Positions 53,461 to 63,070 of a stretch of DNA of 64,000 bases are shown here, in pieces; positions within the stretch are counted from its first letter, which is position 1; each line of letters starts with the position of its first letter. The notes beneath the pieces are model-generated. The model saw only the letters and a program-made list of their open reading frames with translations, searched no databases and was not told the DNA's origin. The position numbers and the translations under genes are program-made. This stretch comes from Bipolaris cookei (Eukaryota; Ascomycota; Dothideomycetes; Pleosporales; Pleosporaceae): positions 118,039 through 182,038 of the forward strand of contig NRSV01000072.1 in NCBI GenBank assembly GCA_002286855.1, written 5' to 3'.

Positions 53461-54116
53461 TGGTCTGCAGATCCTGAGAAAATTTCGGCAATGCTCCTGT
53501 AGTACCTCTTCGGCTCAAAGTCAGTAGCGTTTCCGCTTGTGCAGCGAACCAGGATAATGAGAGATCGAGATCCGCATGAACCTTGCACTCGCGTACATCG
53601 TGCGTAATTGTATTAATTTTGCAGAGGGCCGAAGTAGGATCGCGATGGGATTAGGTCACGTCTTCAAGTCGGCCTTGTAAGCTACGCTCCTAGTCTACGT
53701 CAGCATTTTGGAGGATTATGCGGTATAGCACGAGGCTACGCTACAGCGATAATGTCGCAGTCATATGATGGCTCGCTGGTAAGCAGCTTACGCTCGAATG
53801 AGCAGAAAGCGTTTGACACAAGCGGGGGCAAATTTATCGGTCCGTGGAGGGGAGACAATGAGCCCTCTGTCATGACCGCAGTTTCATCCTCGACTATATG
53901 TGCTTGTTCATGCATTCGCATTACCTCGTGTCTCTAGAGAACCATCAGTTAACTATAGGATGGATCTGCCCTATCCCGTTATAGAAAGAGGTTGCAAGGC
54001 TAGTGCTGGACGAAGAGTATGCGCAAGATGAGGTCCAGTACCAAAATACATACTACCTAGGTAGCCAGATCGGAAAAAAACAAAGTCGTTGTTAGCGTGT
54101 AGCGAAGGATAGAACT
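53461..54116. other. No recognisable gene
   Basis: Probably the decayed remainder of the carboxypeptidase or other broken sequence. Frames are short and interrupted, and I recognise no domain. Confidence 0.4.
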
Positions 54117-54530
54117 AACTAGTACCGCAATCCTTGTTAAGAAGATGTGCGCTAGGTTTCCTAACATCAAGTACTTTCGCCTTATCGGCATCGCCGACAG
54201 CGTCTCTCGCTATGGGCCAGCTAGTGTAGTCTCAGAGATTGTGCTTGGGGACGTGTTGGTCAGCTTAATGAGGAACAAAAGCACCAGTACGACGATCTAG
54301 GCCCTAGTTGCGATAGGCTCTTTAAAGACACTTACAAGCCTAAGGGCACTGAGCTTGGTAACGGTAAAGTGTGCTGCGATGCGGACTACATTGACTCGCG
54401 ATCTAATCGAGTATATGGGTGTAGTTGTTCGTGGTATCTGCGACTATGCAGACTCGCACAAGAACAAGGGCTGGCAGAACTACGCGGTAGCTACGGCGGC
54501 CGACAAGAACTTATGTTTACTACCAGATTA
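54117..54530 (+). pseudogene. Nucleoside phosphorylase-like (PNP_UDP) domain relic, NLR type
   Basis: Fragments in shifting frames match the phosphorylase-like domain common at the N-terminus of fungal NLR (NACHT or NB-ARC) proteins. In order: KKMCARFPNIKYFRLIGIA and EIVLGDVLVS (54141-54265), then EEQKHQYDDLGPSCDRLF with DTYKPKG (about 54270-54345), then GVVVRGICDYADSHKNKGWQ (about 54417-54478). The last is the near-invariant VIRGICDYADSHKNKxWQ of this family. The glycine-rich loop after LIGI is lost (ADSV in place of GGGV), and the stretch between the second and third blocks is deleted. No NACHT, NB-ARC or repeat domain follows. It is a dead fragment. Confidence 0.75.
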
Positions 54531-55144
54531 CAAAGCAAGTGCTGTATTTCTTCTGCCACAACATTCTTAGCCTGGAGGTTGCTGAGCGTTCGCCCATTTT
54601 TGAGAAGAGCCATGATGTGGACGTGGGGACTCTTCCGATGGTCTAGGATGTTTCGATGGTATTGTGGCAATGGATGTACGGGCTTCTCTGCACGTTGGAG
54701 CGAAGAAATGATATCATGAGTATCTGTGGCGAATACCGCTGCTTAGGCAAGACTATAGAAAATGTCTGTTTGGTGGTTTCAAATCTAGCTTAAGAGACAA
54801 CACTCTTGAACGGGAATCGTGACTTGAAACTTTCCCTTTCTATCAAGCAAACATGAGCCATGAGATACAGTTGTTTAATATCCATCGAGTGTAATTGTCA
54901 TGGGTGAACTATTCCGCCCACTGGTGCGCCAAGCTGTTCCTCTTCCGCCAGTTGGTGGTCAGCCAACTCTCTCCTACAACCAGTGAACCTGGAAAATGGC
55001 AGTATACAAACCCGCCCTTCTTTGAGGGGTAGGTGCAATTGTTGTCACAGTCATTGAGCATGTACTATACTAATAGTGTAGATTACCTCATCTTCACCCA
55101 CAATTACTATCAAGCCCCCCATCGGAGACGCGCCAAAATGCATA
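54531..55144. other. No recognisable gene
   Basis: Sequence after the phosphorylase relic and the 3' flank of the minus-strand protease pseudogene. Broken frames only. Confidence 0.4.
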
Positions 55145-56287
55145 CTACTTGGCTACGCAGCAAGGAGAGGCTGCTCCGTATCGATCTGTGTATTCGACAA
55201 ATGTCGGCTGCACAACAGTCTGCCCCGTGACATGCTCGATATCCGGTATCACCATGTCCATCGGCATCATGTATGAAACCCTCGCTTGCTCATTTGATGC
55301 GAAAAGCAGGCCGACCATAGTAGCTTTGAGGCCGGCTTCATCAAGCAAAACACAGCTACCGGAATCACCTCCCATCATGAAATCCCTCGCTCTCTCCCGG
55401 TAGAAAACTCCAAAGGCCAGTATCACGTTACCATCACCAAAGCGCTTTGTTAGATCAACCGGCACGACGTTGGTACTGTCGGACCTCAGCTTCAAAATGG
55501 ATCCGATTCGACTGATAGTTCCACGCGTCCATCCGGTGGTACGGCCCTTCTTGGCCACATGGTAGGTTTTATTTTGTTGAATACGTGTGAATTGAGTGGC
55601 CGGGACACCGAAACGCAGTTTGAAATTGCTTGGTATTTGGGGAGTAAGTTCGGCGAGGTCGCACTCTGAAGTGATCTTGATGAGGGCCCAGTTAAGGCCA
55701 AAATCCAGTACACGTCCATTGATGGTGGCTCTCAAGCCGGTCAAGTCGTGGTAAATTTCAGGCTCACATACAGTGGAGAAGTTCAGTTTCTCCGCCCTAG
55801 AATAGCTTGCATTGTCGCAGATTCGATATCCCGAGGTTGCCCAAACCGTACCAAAGACTTGACTAGGTTTTTTGGCGAGCACTTCCCAATCTGCACTCAT
55901 TTTGTCAAGCTATTCGATTTTATGCGCAAACTCTTGACTTTCATGCCTGTGTCTTTTGTTCAGTTCAGCCAGCGAATTATCGAGATCATCGCGTTGCATG
56001 GTTGTATATGTGAAAAATCGTTCATGGTCGAGGTGTGACGGAGCAACGACTTTGACTTGGCCATCGCGGCAGATGGGATGATTAGGACTGAGGAACTGGC
56101 CAACAGGACAGTTTTCAGATACCGGGCCGGGTGCTTTAGCCACAACATGGTGGTTGGTCAAGCCGCAGATAGTTTCGTTGCCTGTGTTGTCGCGGAGTTT
56201 TACCACTGCACCAACCGTAGCAGAGTTAGCGGGTTCGTCTAAACCAATGCTCGAACCCATCTGCACTAAGCGGGAGTAATCAGCCAT
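55145..56287 (-). pseudogene. Trypsin-like serine protease domain with in-frame stop
   Basis: A chymotrypsin-fold peptidase of a fungal intracellular type (no signal peptide seen). The first part (56287-55910, 125 residues) has the catalytic His in CGLTNHHVV. The second part (55900-55145) has the Ser in GGDSGSCVLLD. Both are in the same frame, separated by one TAG at 55907-55909 inside a helical stretch (AELNKRHRHESQEFAHKIE, stop, LDKMSADWEVL). CAG to TAG would explain it. The Asp position appears changed as well: LDFGLNWALI has Asn where trypsin-like proteins have Asp before Trp-Ala-Leu, again a G to A change. Alternatively, a 48-nt intron (gtcaag...gtgcag, with ttgac) would remove the stop without changing frame. 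I favour a pseudogene. Confidence 0.7.
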
Positions 56288-56305
56288 AGTACTGTAGATG
56301 GCCGG

Positions 56306-57163
56306 CTAACTGGTATCTTCAGCGATTGTGTCTTCTCTTGAACTCTCGCTTGATGCGTAGGACAGTGCCGAAGCATAGAAGACGTCGATGTCCATGCCCG
56401 GCGGCAAGGAGCTGCGTAACCGTGGAATGATGTCCCGTCTCCATATCTCATTGTCGGCATCTTTTGTCGTAATAACGACCGTGGGTATTGTGAATGGATG
56501 CTTGACCCCAAACTCTCGCGCGATAGTGTCGACAGCGAGCCATTCCCTCTCTCTGATCTCCTCCAGCAACAGGGAGGTAAAGTTCTGCCAGCTTCTAAAC
56601 ATCTCTGGCGTACATTCAAGTATGGGGCCTGTAGAGAACTCCGCGGCGGCCCTCCCGTCGATGATCTCGATAAGCATCTCTTGGAGTCCGAACGAGTCGA
56701 GTAGGCGTCGGAGCTTTTCAAATCCAGATTTCCAGCACGCATACTGACCATCGCGAGAGAGGTCTGACTCAACGGATAGTATTGTTGGACAGGTACTAGT
56801 GCCATTTTTTGATCGAAACTGCCGGATAATCGACCGCGTACATACGTGGACATGTGCTTGCTCTAGCTCTGTCTGCACTAGTTGGAGGAGCTCATCGATA
56901 TTCCAGGGCAGGATCTGGTCTACGGGCTGCGTGTCGAAAGGTGGAGCAATTAGCCCAGGAGACCCAACACGGTATGAGCGGCCGGTATCCATATCGACAG
57001 GTGTGGGGTTCATCTCCATCACAGGGTGTATGCGGACAGGACAAGGCGTAGAGCTCGCCATCCAAGTCTCCGTGCTGTTGAAGTCGAGTGATCGAGTTCT
57101 CCGAAGTTGCCTTTTTCGCGGCTTCAGGTCGACTGTGATAGCTCGTTTATGGGAGGACGACAT
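56306..57163 (-). CDS. Hypothetical protein, likely N-terminal part of the protease gene
   Basis: An open frame of 285 residues from ATG 57163, ending in TAG 18 bases before the protease ATG and in the same reading frame. This suggests one former gene of about 680 codons with two stops, or two genes very close together. The start is basic (KRAITVDLKPRKRQLRRTRS), then comes a disordered part. A folded alpha/beta domain from about residue 85 ends in FTIPTVVITTKDADNE and RRDIIPRLRSSL. I cannot name this domain; in my memory similar PTVxI segments precede trypsin-like domains in other fungal hypothetical proteins, which supports the fusion reading. Function unknown. Confidence 0.55.
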   Translation of the reverse strand: MSSSHKRAITVDLKPRKRQLRRTRSLDFNSTETWMASSTPCPVRIHPVMEMNPTPVDMDTGRSYRVGSPGLIAPPFDTQPVDQILPWNIDELLQLVQTELEQAHVHVCTRSIIRQFRSKNGTSTCPTILSVESDLSRDGQYACWKSGFEKLRRLLDSFGLQEMLIEIIDGRAAAEFSTGPILECTPEMFRSWQNFTSLLLEEIREREWLAVDTIAREFGVKHPFTIPTVVITTKDADNEIWRRDIIPRLRSSLPPGMDIDVFYASALSYASSESSREDTIAEDTS

Positions 57164-58298
57164 GGCTGCACACGTAAAAGAAGCTAAGGCTTAACGCAAA
57201 AGTAGTAGCTCGCTAGCACCTTGGTTGACCTGGATGAACATTCGTTAGAACCTTGGTTGCGCCCCGCTACGCTAGCAAGAATATACTGCATCCAATAAAA
57301 TGGTACATACCAGTCAGCGTACGTTTATGCGGGCAGTTTTATTGGCTTCTACGTTTTAAAGGTTGTCTAGCACAAGCGAATTTTTGATGAAAGTGTAAAG
57401 ATGTAGGAGTAATTCACGCAGACGCATCGAGGGGCAGGTCTCTAGAAAGGGCCCGCGATGAGAAGTGGCTGCGAACACCATGCCCGTACATAACTTCCTG
57501 AAAGTCTAGATGAAGGAAAGGCTAGGCCATATACTGTGTGGGTGTTGACAACAAAAGGGCATTAAGGCATGAGCGTAGCTTCCGCTGGGGGATCTCCCTC
57601 ACTGTCGAGACTAGAGGATAGAGCAGGAAAGAAGGATATTTGCTGCAGCTACTGCCATTGTGTGTATGTATGTGCCGTATGGACAGCTCTCGGATAGTAA
57701 TAATCGTTCATCGAGTTGAGATGACAACGTGTATGGCCTAGGAACAAGGGCCATTGCCTTCAGTCCACTGTGCAGTGAGATGCACCCGGAGGATATAGAA
57801 CCTGGGAGCGCTTTTCCGAGTACCAGTGTCCGTTACTGCTATAGTCCTTGCTTCTGTTCCCTCAGTCGGTTCCTCGCTTGCCGCTTGTTGCTCGTTTCTT
57901 TCCTGTCGCTGTCTGTCGCCTATTCGGACGCGTTCCATAAACGACGTTCAGGTAAAAGTGGATCGTTCGGGGTATCGTCGGTAATGCCGATGCTTTCTGA
58001 ACTCTCGTTGGCTGATGGTATGTACATTTGGCGCTCAAGGGATAACATTGCGCGGCCGCCGGCGGAAAATCTTGGTCTCACCGCCCCTCGCTCATTGGTT
58101 ACTCTGACGCGACGCGCTTGACGCGTCTCCAAGGCTCACCATCACCATCATGGCTATATTATATTGTATTGCAGAAGTTGTAGTAGTAGCAACAGTAGGC
58201 TCCAAACCACCAAGTCTATCCCACTCCACCAGTCGTGTCTACCTTCCCACCGCCCATTTTTGTGCTATGACTGTTGTTGCTTAAGAATAAATCAGTTA
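57164..58298. other. Intergenic, no gene seen
   Basis: About 1.1 kb up to the TA site of the short pogo element. A plus-strand frame (57729-58121) has no domain and is not supported as a gene. Short GTAGTAGTAG tracts lie near 58180. Confidence 0.5.
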
Positions 58299-58349
58299 AC
58301 GTGTATGGCAAGCGAGCGGCGCAGGCAAGCGAGCGGCGCACCCCATCAA
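58299..58349 (+). repeat. Left 51-bp terminal inverted repeat
   Basis: Starts ACGTGTAT, then two tandem copies of the 17-bp unit GGCAAGCGAGCGGCGCA (58307-58323, 58324-58340), then CCCCATCAA. Confidence 0.95.
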
Positions 58350-58403
58350 ACTTGCGCACCTCCTTAAACTAAACATCTAATTACTCAATACCACTACGCT
58401 CAA

Positions 58404-59180
58404 ATGGCTTCAGACGAATCAGATATTCAACTTGCTATCCAATCTCTTAAAAATAAACAGATTCAAGGGAATCGCCGTGCTGCTGCAGTCTATAGTGTAG
58501 CCGAAACAACGCTCCGCCGCCGACGCGCTGGCAAGCCTGCCCGACGCGATTGCCAGCCCAACTCAAAGAAGCTAACTAAGCTAGAAGAGGAGGTGATAGT
58601 TGATTATATACTTAATCTTGATCTACGTGGATTTGCGCCTACGTATACTGCTGTGCGCGATATGGCTAATAAGCTGCTGGCTACGCGCGGCGCTGGCCAG
58701 GTTGGGCAGAAGTGGCCAGCCAACTTTGTCAAGCGTACAGACAGTCTTGCGACGCGTTTCAATCGGGCTTACGATAGGCAGAGAGCTCTATGTGAAGATC
58801 CAGTCTTAATNCGGCATCAAGACTCATCGCCAGCTTCAATCATTGCGGCAATTAACCAGCTTAAGAAGGGGGCAGAAGTAATGATGCTCTCGGCTGAGCT
58901 AATGCGCGATCGAATTGCTACTCTTGAGAGAGCTAATATAGCAGTATCAGAGCGTCGAAAGCGTAAGAAAAAGCGGATACAGAAGCGAGGAGTCCTTACG
59001 AAGGGAGCTGGAGAGGATATACTTGCTCAACGCGAGGCCGATGAGCAGATTGCTTGTGAGGAGCGTCAGGGTGGGGAGCGATTAGGTGTCAGCCGCCGGG
59101 CTGTAACGCGCTGTAGTAGATGCAAAGAGACTGGCCATAACTCACGTACATGCAAGAAAGATACTCTAGATACTAATTAA
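58404..59180 (+). CDS. Truncated pogo-type transposase, DNA-binding and zinc-knuckle parts fused
   Basis: An open frame of 258 codons with one undetermined residue. Residues 1-60 are a Psq-like helix-turn-helix region (SVAETTLRRRRAGKPARRD). Residues 60-135 are a CENP-B/Tc5-type DNA-binding domain ending VGQKWPANFVKRT and CEDP. The catalytic DDE_1 domain of about 250-300 residues should follow but is absent. After the N comes the usual C-terminal tail (RHQDSSPAS, a Lys/Arg-rich segment, and a CCHC-like zinc knuckle CSRCKETGHNSRTC). No stop codons interrupt it. If real, the product could bind the element's ends but not cut them. Confidence 0.8.
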   Translation: MASDESDIQLAIQSLKNKQIQGNRRAAAVYSVAETTLRRRRAGKPARRDCQPNSKKLTKLEEEVIVDYILNLDLRGFAPTYTAVRDMANKLLATRGAGQVGQKWPANFVKRTDSLATRFNRAYDRQRALCEDPVLXRHQDSSPASIIAAINQLKKGAEVMMLSAELMRDRIATLERANIAVSERRKRKKKRIQKRGVLTKGAGEDILAQREADEQIACEERQGGERLGVSRRAVTRCSRCKETGHNSRTCKKDTLDTN

Positions 59181-59250
59181 TCTACTATGTCAATATCTGT
59201 TAAAATTATCGATATGTGGTGGAGCTATACGCTTGTAGAGGTGTACAGAG

Positions 59251-59301
59251 TTGATGGGGTGCGCCGCTCGCTTGCCTGCGCCGCTCGCTTGCCATACACG
59301 T
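59251..59301 (-). repeat. Right 51-bp terminal inverted repeat
   Basis: The exact reverse complement of the left end, including both 17-bp units. Confidence 0.95.
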
Positions 59302-59939
59302 TAGTTATATTATTTTTCTCGAGGGTTGAGCATTATTTAGTGGCTTAGATACTAACTTTTATGCAAAAAACTCCTTTTTTACGAGCCTCTTGGCCTCCGC
59401 CTCGCCCAATACGGCCAACCCATACGGCCTGTAAGTCAGTCGTTATCTTCCTAATTTCAGAGGAAGATGCTCGGAATCACCTATAAATCTCTGTCCAGCT
59501 GCCCACGCCCCGCCCAGCCTACCCATACCCTCGACGAACAGAAGTCTAGCCAGATGCTAGGAGTTTTCTGTCTTCCAGACTTATAATCACGTCATGGTCT
59601 TCTGTCTGAGCATCAACCCCAAACCAAAGTCATCACTTGATTGAGGCTTTCCAGTTTTTAGGATTCATTCCCGGAATTTCCAAACATCTTTCTATCTTCT
59701 GCTAGCTATTCTTCGCACGCTACCCTTCTTCTGCCTATATTCTCTGGCCGCTTTACCAATACCAGGGACAAACTCGGAATCAGGGCATCTGTGTCCCAGC
59801 CTTACTCTGTTACTTGCATTTTGCCCAGCAGTCCTTTTGCTATCAGATTGCCTTTACTTCAGAACTTTTTGCTTTACACGCTAGGAATTTCTGGGCTTTT
59901 TCACATTCCACCCTACCCTCAGCCCTCACCGCTATTTAC
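59302..59939. other. No recognisable gene
   Basis: The flank of the short pogo element. Pyrimidine-rich sequence with no supported coding region. Confidence 0.4.
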
Positions 59940-61200
59940 CATGCTAAACCTCACATCTTACGAGCTTTTCGATTCTGAACCACTTATTTTCCTTTATCTC
60001 ACTAATTATTTCACTCAGTGGCTATCCCGTGTACACGCCTGGCTCCCTCTGCGAGCCGCCAACCGGCCTCGCCCTTGCTCCTATCACCGCTGGAGGTGAT
60101 GATAGTCCTGCGAATTTCCCTTTCGACGCTTTTCTCAAAACAAACGCCGATGCCGCTGCAGGAGCTCGTGAGCTCCGAGCAATTTTTCTCTGAGCCTGCG
60201 CTGTCGCCGCCGCCTGCAAGCCTTGAGCAACCGCCCGCTGAGACTTCGCCTTCTTAGCCTGCAGGTAAGTATATTGGTAACAGAACATCCAAGGAAACTG
60301 CTAAAATGCTTGTAGAATTCGAGGAAAGACCCCGAGAAGCTGGTTCGCCGTCCGCACCGTCGCATACTCCGCCGGCTCCCGCTGAGAATGACGGCTAGGA
60401 AAGCGAAGACAAAGACAATTCGCGAAAGGATGAGGAGCAGGGAGATGGCAATACTGGTAATGCAAAGACCCAGGCAATGATAATGCCGGGAGTGACGAGG
60501 AAGACACGCCCCAAACCCCGGGGACTCCGCTGTCTAGGAAAGGCAAGGCCAAGAAGACCAAGGCTAAGAATATTGCTGCATACCCAGTCCACAAAAAAGT
60601 AAAATATGATCGTAAAGGTGGTCGCGGCATTCTGTATGACACAGCGCTGAAAGAATTCAAAGAGCGCTGGAGCAAGAAGCAGACGCTCCCCAAGCCTGGC
60701 AGAGGTGTAAATGCCTAGACATCCGACAACATCGCTGACCTTGAATTATAGAAATCGCCTCTTTGGTCATACTGGCAAGGTGCCTAAGTGCTATAGCTGC
60801 AAGGTTTCTGGTACAGTATGTTCATTGTTATTTCTGACTTCTGAAACTCCGAGACTTTTAATGTCAATACTAGCTGATACCCGAGATCCCCCCTAATGGT
60901 TCTGAGAAGGTAGAGCTGTGCTCGTGTAGTTGCCCCTTCGATGCTGCGTTCCTGGAGACGGTGCTGGTTGAGCAAGGCATCTACCATGTATGTTTTCCTG
61001 AAATGCTGGTTATTCACGATTTTCACTAACATTTGTCTAGGAAATGGAAGAGCGCTATGGCTTCAACTCAGGCTACAGAATCGCTATTTCAAGACAACAG
61101 GTCACCACTTAATTCTATTCCTGCAGTTATTTGAGAGGTTTTTTGGCCCATTCAGCATTGAAAAGGCAAGCCCTATATTCTCTTTTTGTTGAATGGACTC
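59940..61200 (+). pseudogene. Degenerate multi-exon gene of unknown function (tentative)
   Basis: I do not recognise this. Protein-like segments in changing frames are separated by plausible introns: ITAGGDDSPANFPFDAFLKT (about 60085-60145); a Lys-rich segment GRGILYDTALKEFKERWSKK (about 60620-60680), preceded by an acidic SDEEDTPQTPGTP; IPEIPPNGSEKVELCSC and a following FDAAFLETVLVEQG (about 60880-60980); then after a GT-AG intron (60987 to about 61040) EERYGFNSGYRIAISR. Stops and at least one shift interrupt it. It could be a decayed repeat-borne gene. Confidence 0.3.
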
Positions 61201-61989
61201 TATTGGCTAGCCAGCGCTTGGTGTTAGCAAGATGTCTAAGTCAATACAGCTAGTTGCACGGTGTACACAGCGTGCGGGTAGGTGGGGGTGGCAAGTAACT
61301 ATGGTTCATTGCTATCTCTGTTCTACGTTCAAAGGAAAAAGGGTTGATGTACTCCTGGGTCCGTGCACAGGTATCCGTGGGGAACCGGAGTCACGCGATC
61401 ACTCCCTCAGTGCCTGATTTAGGTTCGGACACTTTTCCTCATCACGGAACATCCGGGAATTCTTGCTAACATGGTGACTTTTACAGGCTCTGAATATTGG
61501 CCAAGTACTTGTAGATTGTCTGAAGTAGCAGTTGGCTATGCGCAAGGCTCGGGGTGGCTTTTTTAGCATGTATTCCACGGCTTTTCCGAGCTTTGGGCAG
61601 TTTTATAATTGACAGTTCCTAGGCAAGGCAAAGAATGACATGCCCGCGCCTTAGACCACGTTCAAGAGGGCTAAGAGAGAGCACTGCTGCTATCAGCCCA
61701 TCTCCCAGGAAGAAGAGCAAGGTTGATCATGGTGAAAAATAGATGTGATAGTATCTGGGCTCTGTGTATCTGGCTTCTCGAGCCTATTGTGTTGGATGTT
61801 CGGAATGTCCATGGTTTTGCTGGATATTCCCATGAAGCTAAGTTGGCTTTGCTCTTGGTTCCTTTGTTGCCTGTCAGTTGCTGGGTAGACTATATTATTA
61901 TTCTTATTATGGTTTAACGTCCTTTCTCAGCCCTAGAGCTATATAAGACGTGCAAACTGGCGAGGCTCACAAGTATCCACTTAGTTACA
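61201..61989. other. No recognisable gene
   Basis: Short frames only, and no domain recognised. It may include the 3' remainder of the degenerate gene (a basic segment with PSPRKKSKVDHG near 61700). Confidence 0.35.
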
Positions 61990-62550
61990 TTCGAATTGGT
62001 GTAGATAGTGTCGAGGGGGCTGTCTGAATCATAAAGCCAGTTTCATCAAAGTTGTAGATATCATCGTCCACAATACCCCACTTCTGTTTTGTCGCCTTGA
62101 CTAGATCAAGCCAGCGATAGATAGCCGCTAGATCCTCACAGGTAGTTCTCTGGTAATCATAAAGACAGCTCCAGCGCGTACGGAGCTCAGGAGTTTGCTT
62201 AACAGATTAAAAACCCAGTTCTTGCCAACAGGGTTACTCTCCCGCTCATGCAATAGTTTATCAGCCATTGCTCGAACGCCAGCCCTTGTAGACGCAAGTC
62301 CTCGCGCAGACTCTTCAAGAATATGCTCAACTATAGTCTCCTCTTCTAGCTTATCCAGGCGCTTCAAATTTGCTTTGCAGTCGCGTCGGGAGCGCTTTCC
62401 AGCGCGTCGGTCAGACAAAGCTCTTTGAGGCACGTTATAGATAGCGGTAGCACGTTTTTGGCTTTGAATACGTTGCGATTGGATATCAAAAAGAGCAAAC
62501 TGAAGATCTGATTCAAGATAGGTTGATAGATAATTGCGTCGTTGAGACAT
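61990..62550 (-). pseudogene. Truncated pogo-type transposase
   Basis: Starts at ATG 62550 (MSQRRNYLSTYL) with the same domain order as the gene at 58404: Psq-like part (YNVPQRALSDRRAGKRSRRD), Tc5-type part (LDKLEEETIVEHILEESARG, ending NPVGKNWV). Just after this the frame shifts. In another frame the reading continues with EDLAAIYRWLDLVKATKQKW and the first catalytic Asp in IYNFDETGFMIQ (about 62030), then homology ends near 61990. No matching inverted repeat is seen on the left, so about the last two thirds of the element are missing. It is related to the 58404 gene but clearly a different copy. Confidence 0.82.
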
Positions 62551-62901
62551 AACGCGTTGTAGTGTCGACGTTGGAACGCTGGTGGGGCGTGAGCGATGCG
62601 CTTGTGAACCGCGGTATATAATATCATGATACCAAGTTGAAACTAGAAAGGCTTTTGAATTCCTCGTGGATTCCCATCTTCTCAGACAAACACAGCTACA
62701 TCTCTACTCTCTGCTAACGGAGCCAACATATACATACTTCCTGATTAATTAAACATGTAGTCTCGGCTGTACCACTTATTTGTATTTAGAATCTAGGACT
62801 TTATAGTAAATACTAGTCTTCTCAGATTTCTGATGAATCTTGGTTGGTTAGGAAATCTGAGCTGGCGGGTGGAGTTTAGCCACGCCATGCTATCACCCCG
62901 T

Positions 62902-62919
62902 ACAGGGGTACACCCCTGT
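62902..62919. repeat. Short perfect palindrome
   Basis: ACAGGGGT-AC-ACCCCTGT, two 8-bp arms around a 2-bp centre. Confidence 0.85.
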
Positions 62920-62998
62920 TGATCCGTAATTAGCCCGTAATCAACGAGAGCTAATACAAAAACAGCCGAAAAATGATAATTACTTATCCTATCAAAGG

Positions 62999-63070
62999 GT
63001 AACGTTTCTGATAGCAAAAGGGTAACATTTCTGGAGAAGGGGTAACGTTTCCGGACGAGAGGTAACGTTT
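62999..63070 (+). repeat. Four direct repeats of GGTAACGTTT at 20-22 bp spacing
   Basis: Copies start at 62999, 63021 (one mismatch, GGTAACATTT), 63041 and 63061. Each is followed by CTG or CCG. The spacers between them are not conserved. Confidence 0.9.

Larger units (their letters stand above)
58299..59301 (+). mobile_element. Short pogo-family transposon lacking the DDE domain
   Basis: A 1003-bp element between TA dinucleotides (58297-58298 and 59302-59303). Its 51-bp terminal inverted repeats are identical base for base. The gene inside has the DNA-binding N-terminus and the zinc-knuckle C-terminus of a pogo-type transposase, but not the catalytic middle. The only undetermined base of the window (N at 58811) sits at that junction, so this is either an internal-deletion derivative or a collapsed assembly of a full element. 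Confidence 0.9.

Noticed and set aside
57729..58121. 130-codon plus-strand frame before the short pogo element
   Set aside because: No signal peptide at its start, no domain, overlapping minus-strand frames; insufficient support.
62999..63070. CRISPR-like array
   Set aside because: Units are only 10 bp with 10-12 bp spacers in a fungal genome and no cas genes; not a CRISPR.
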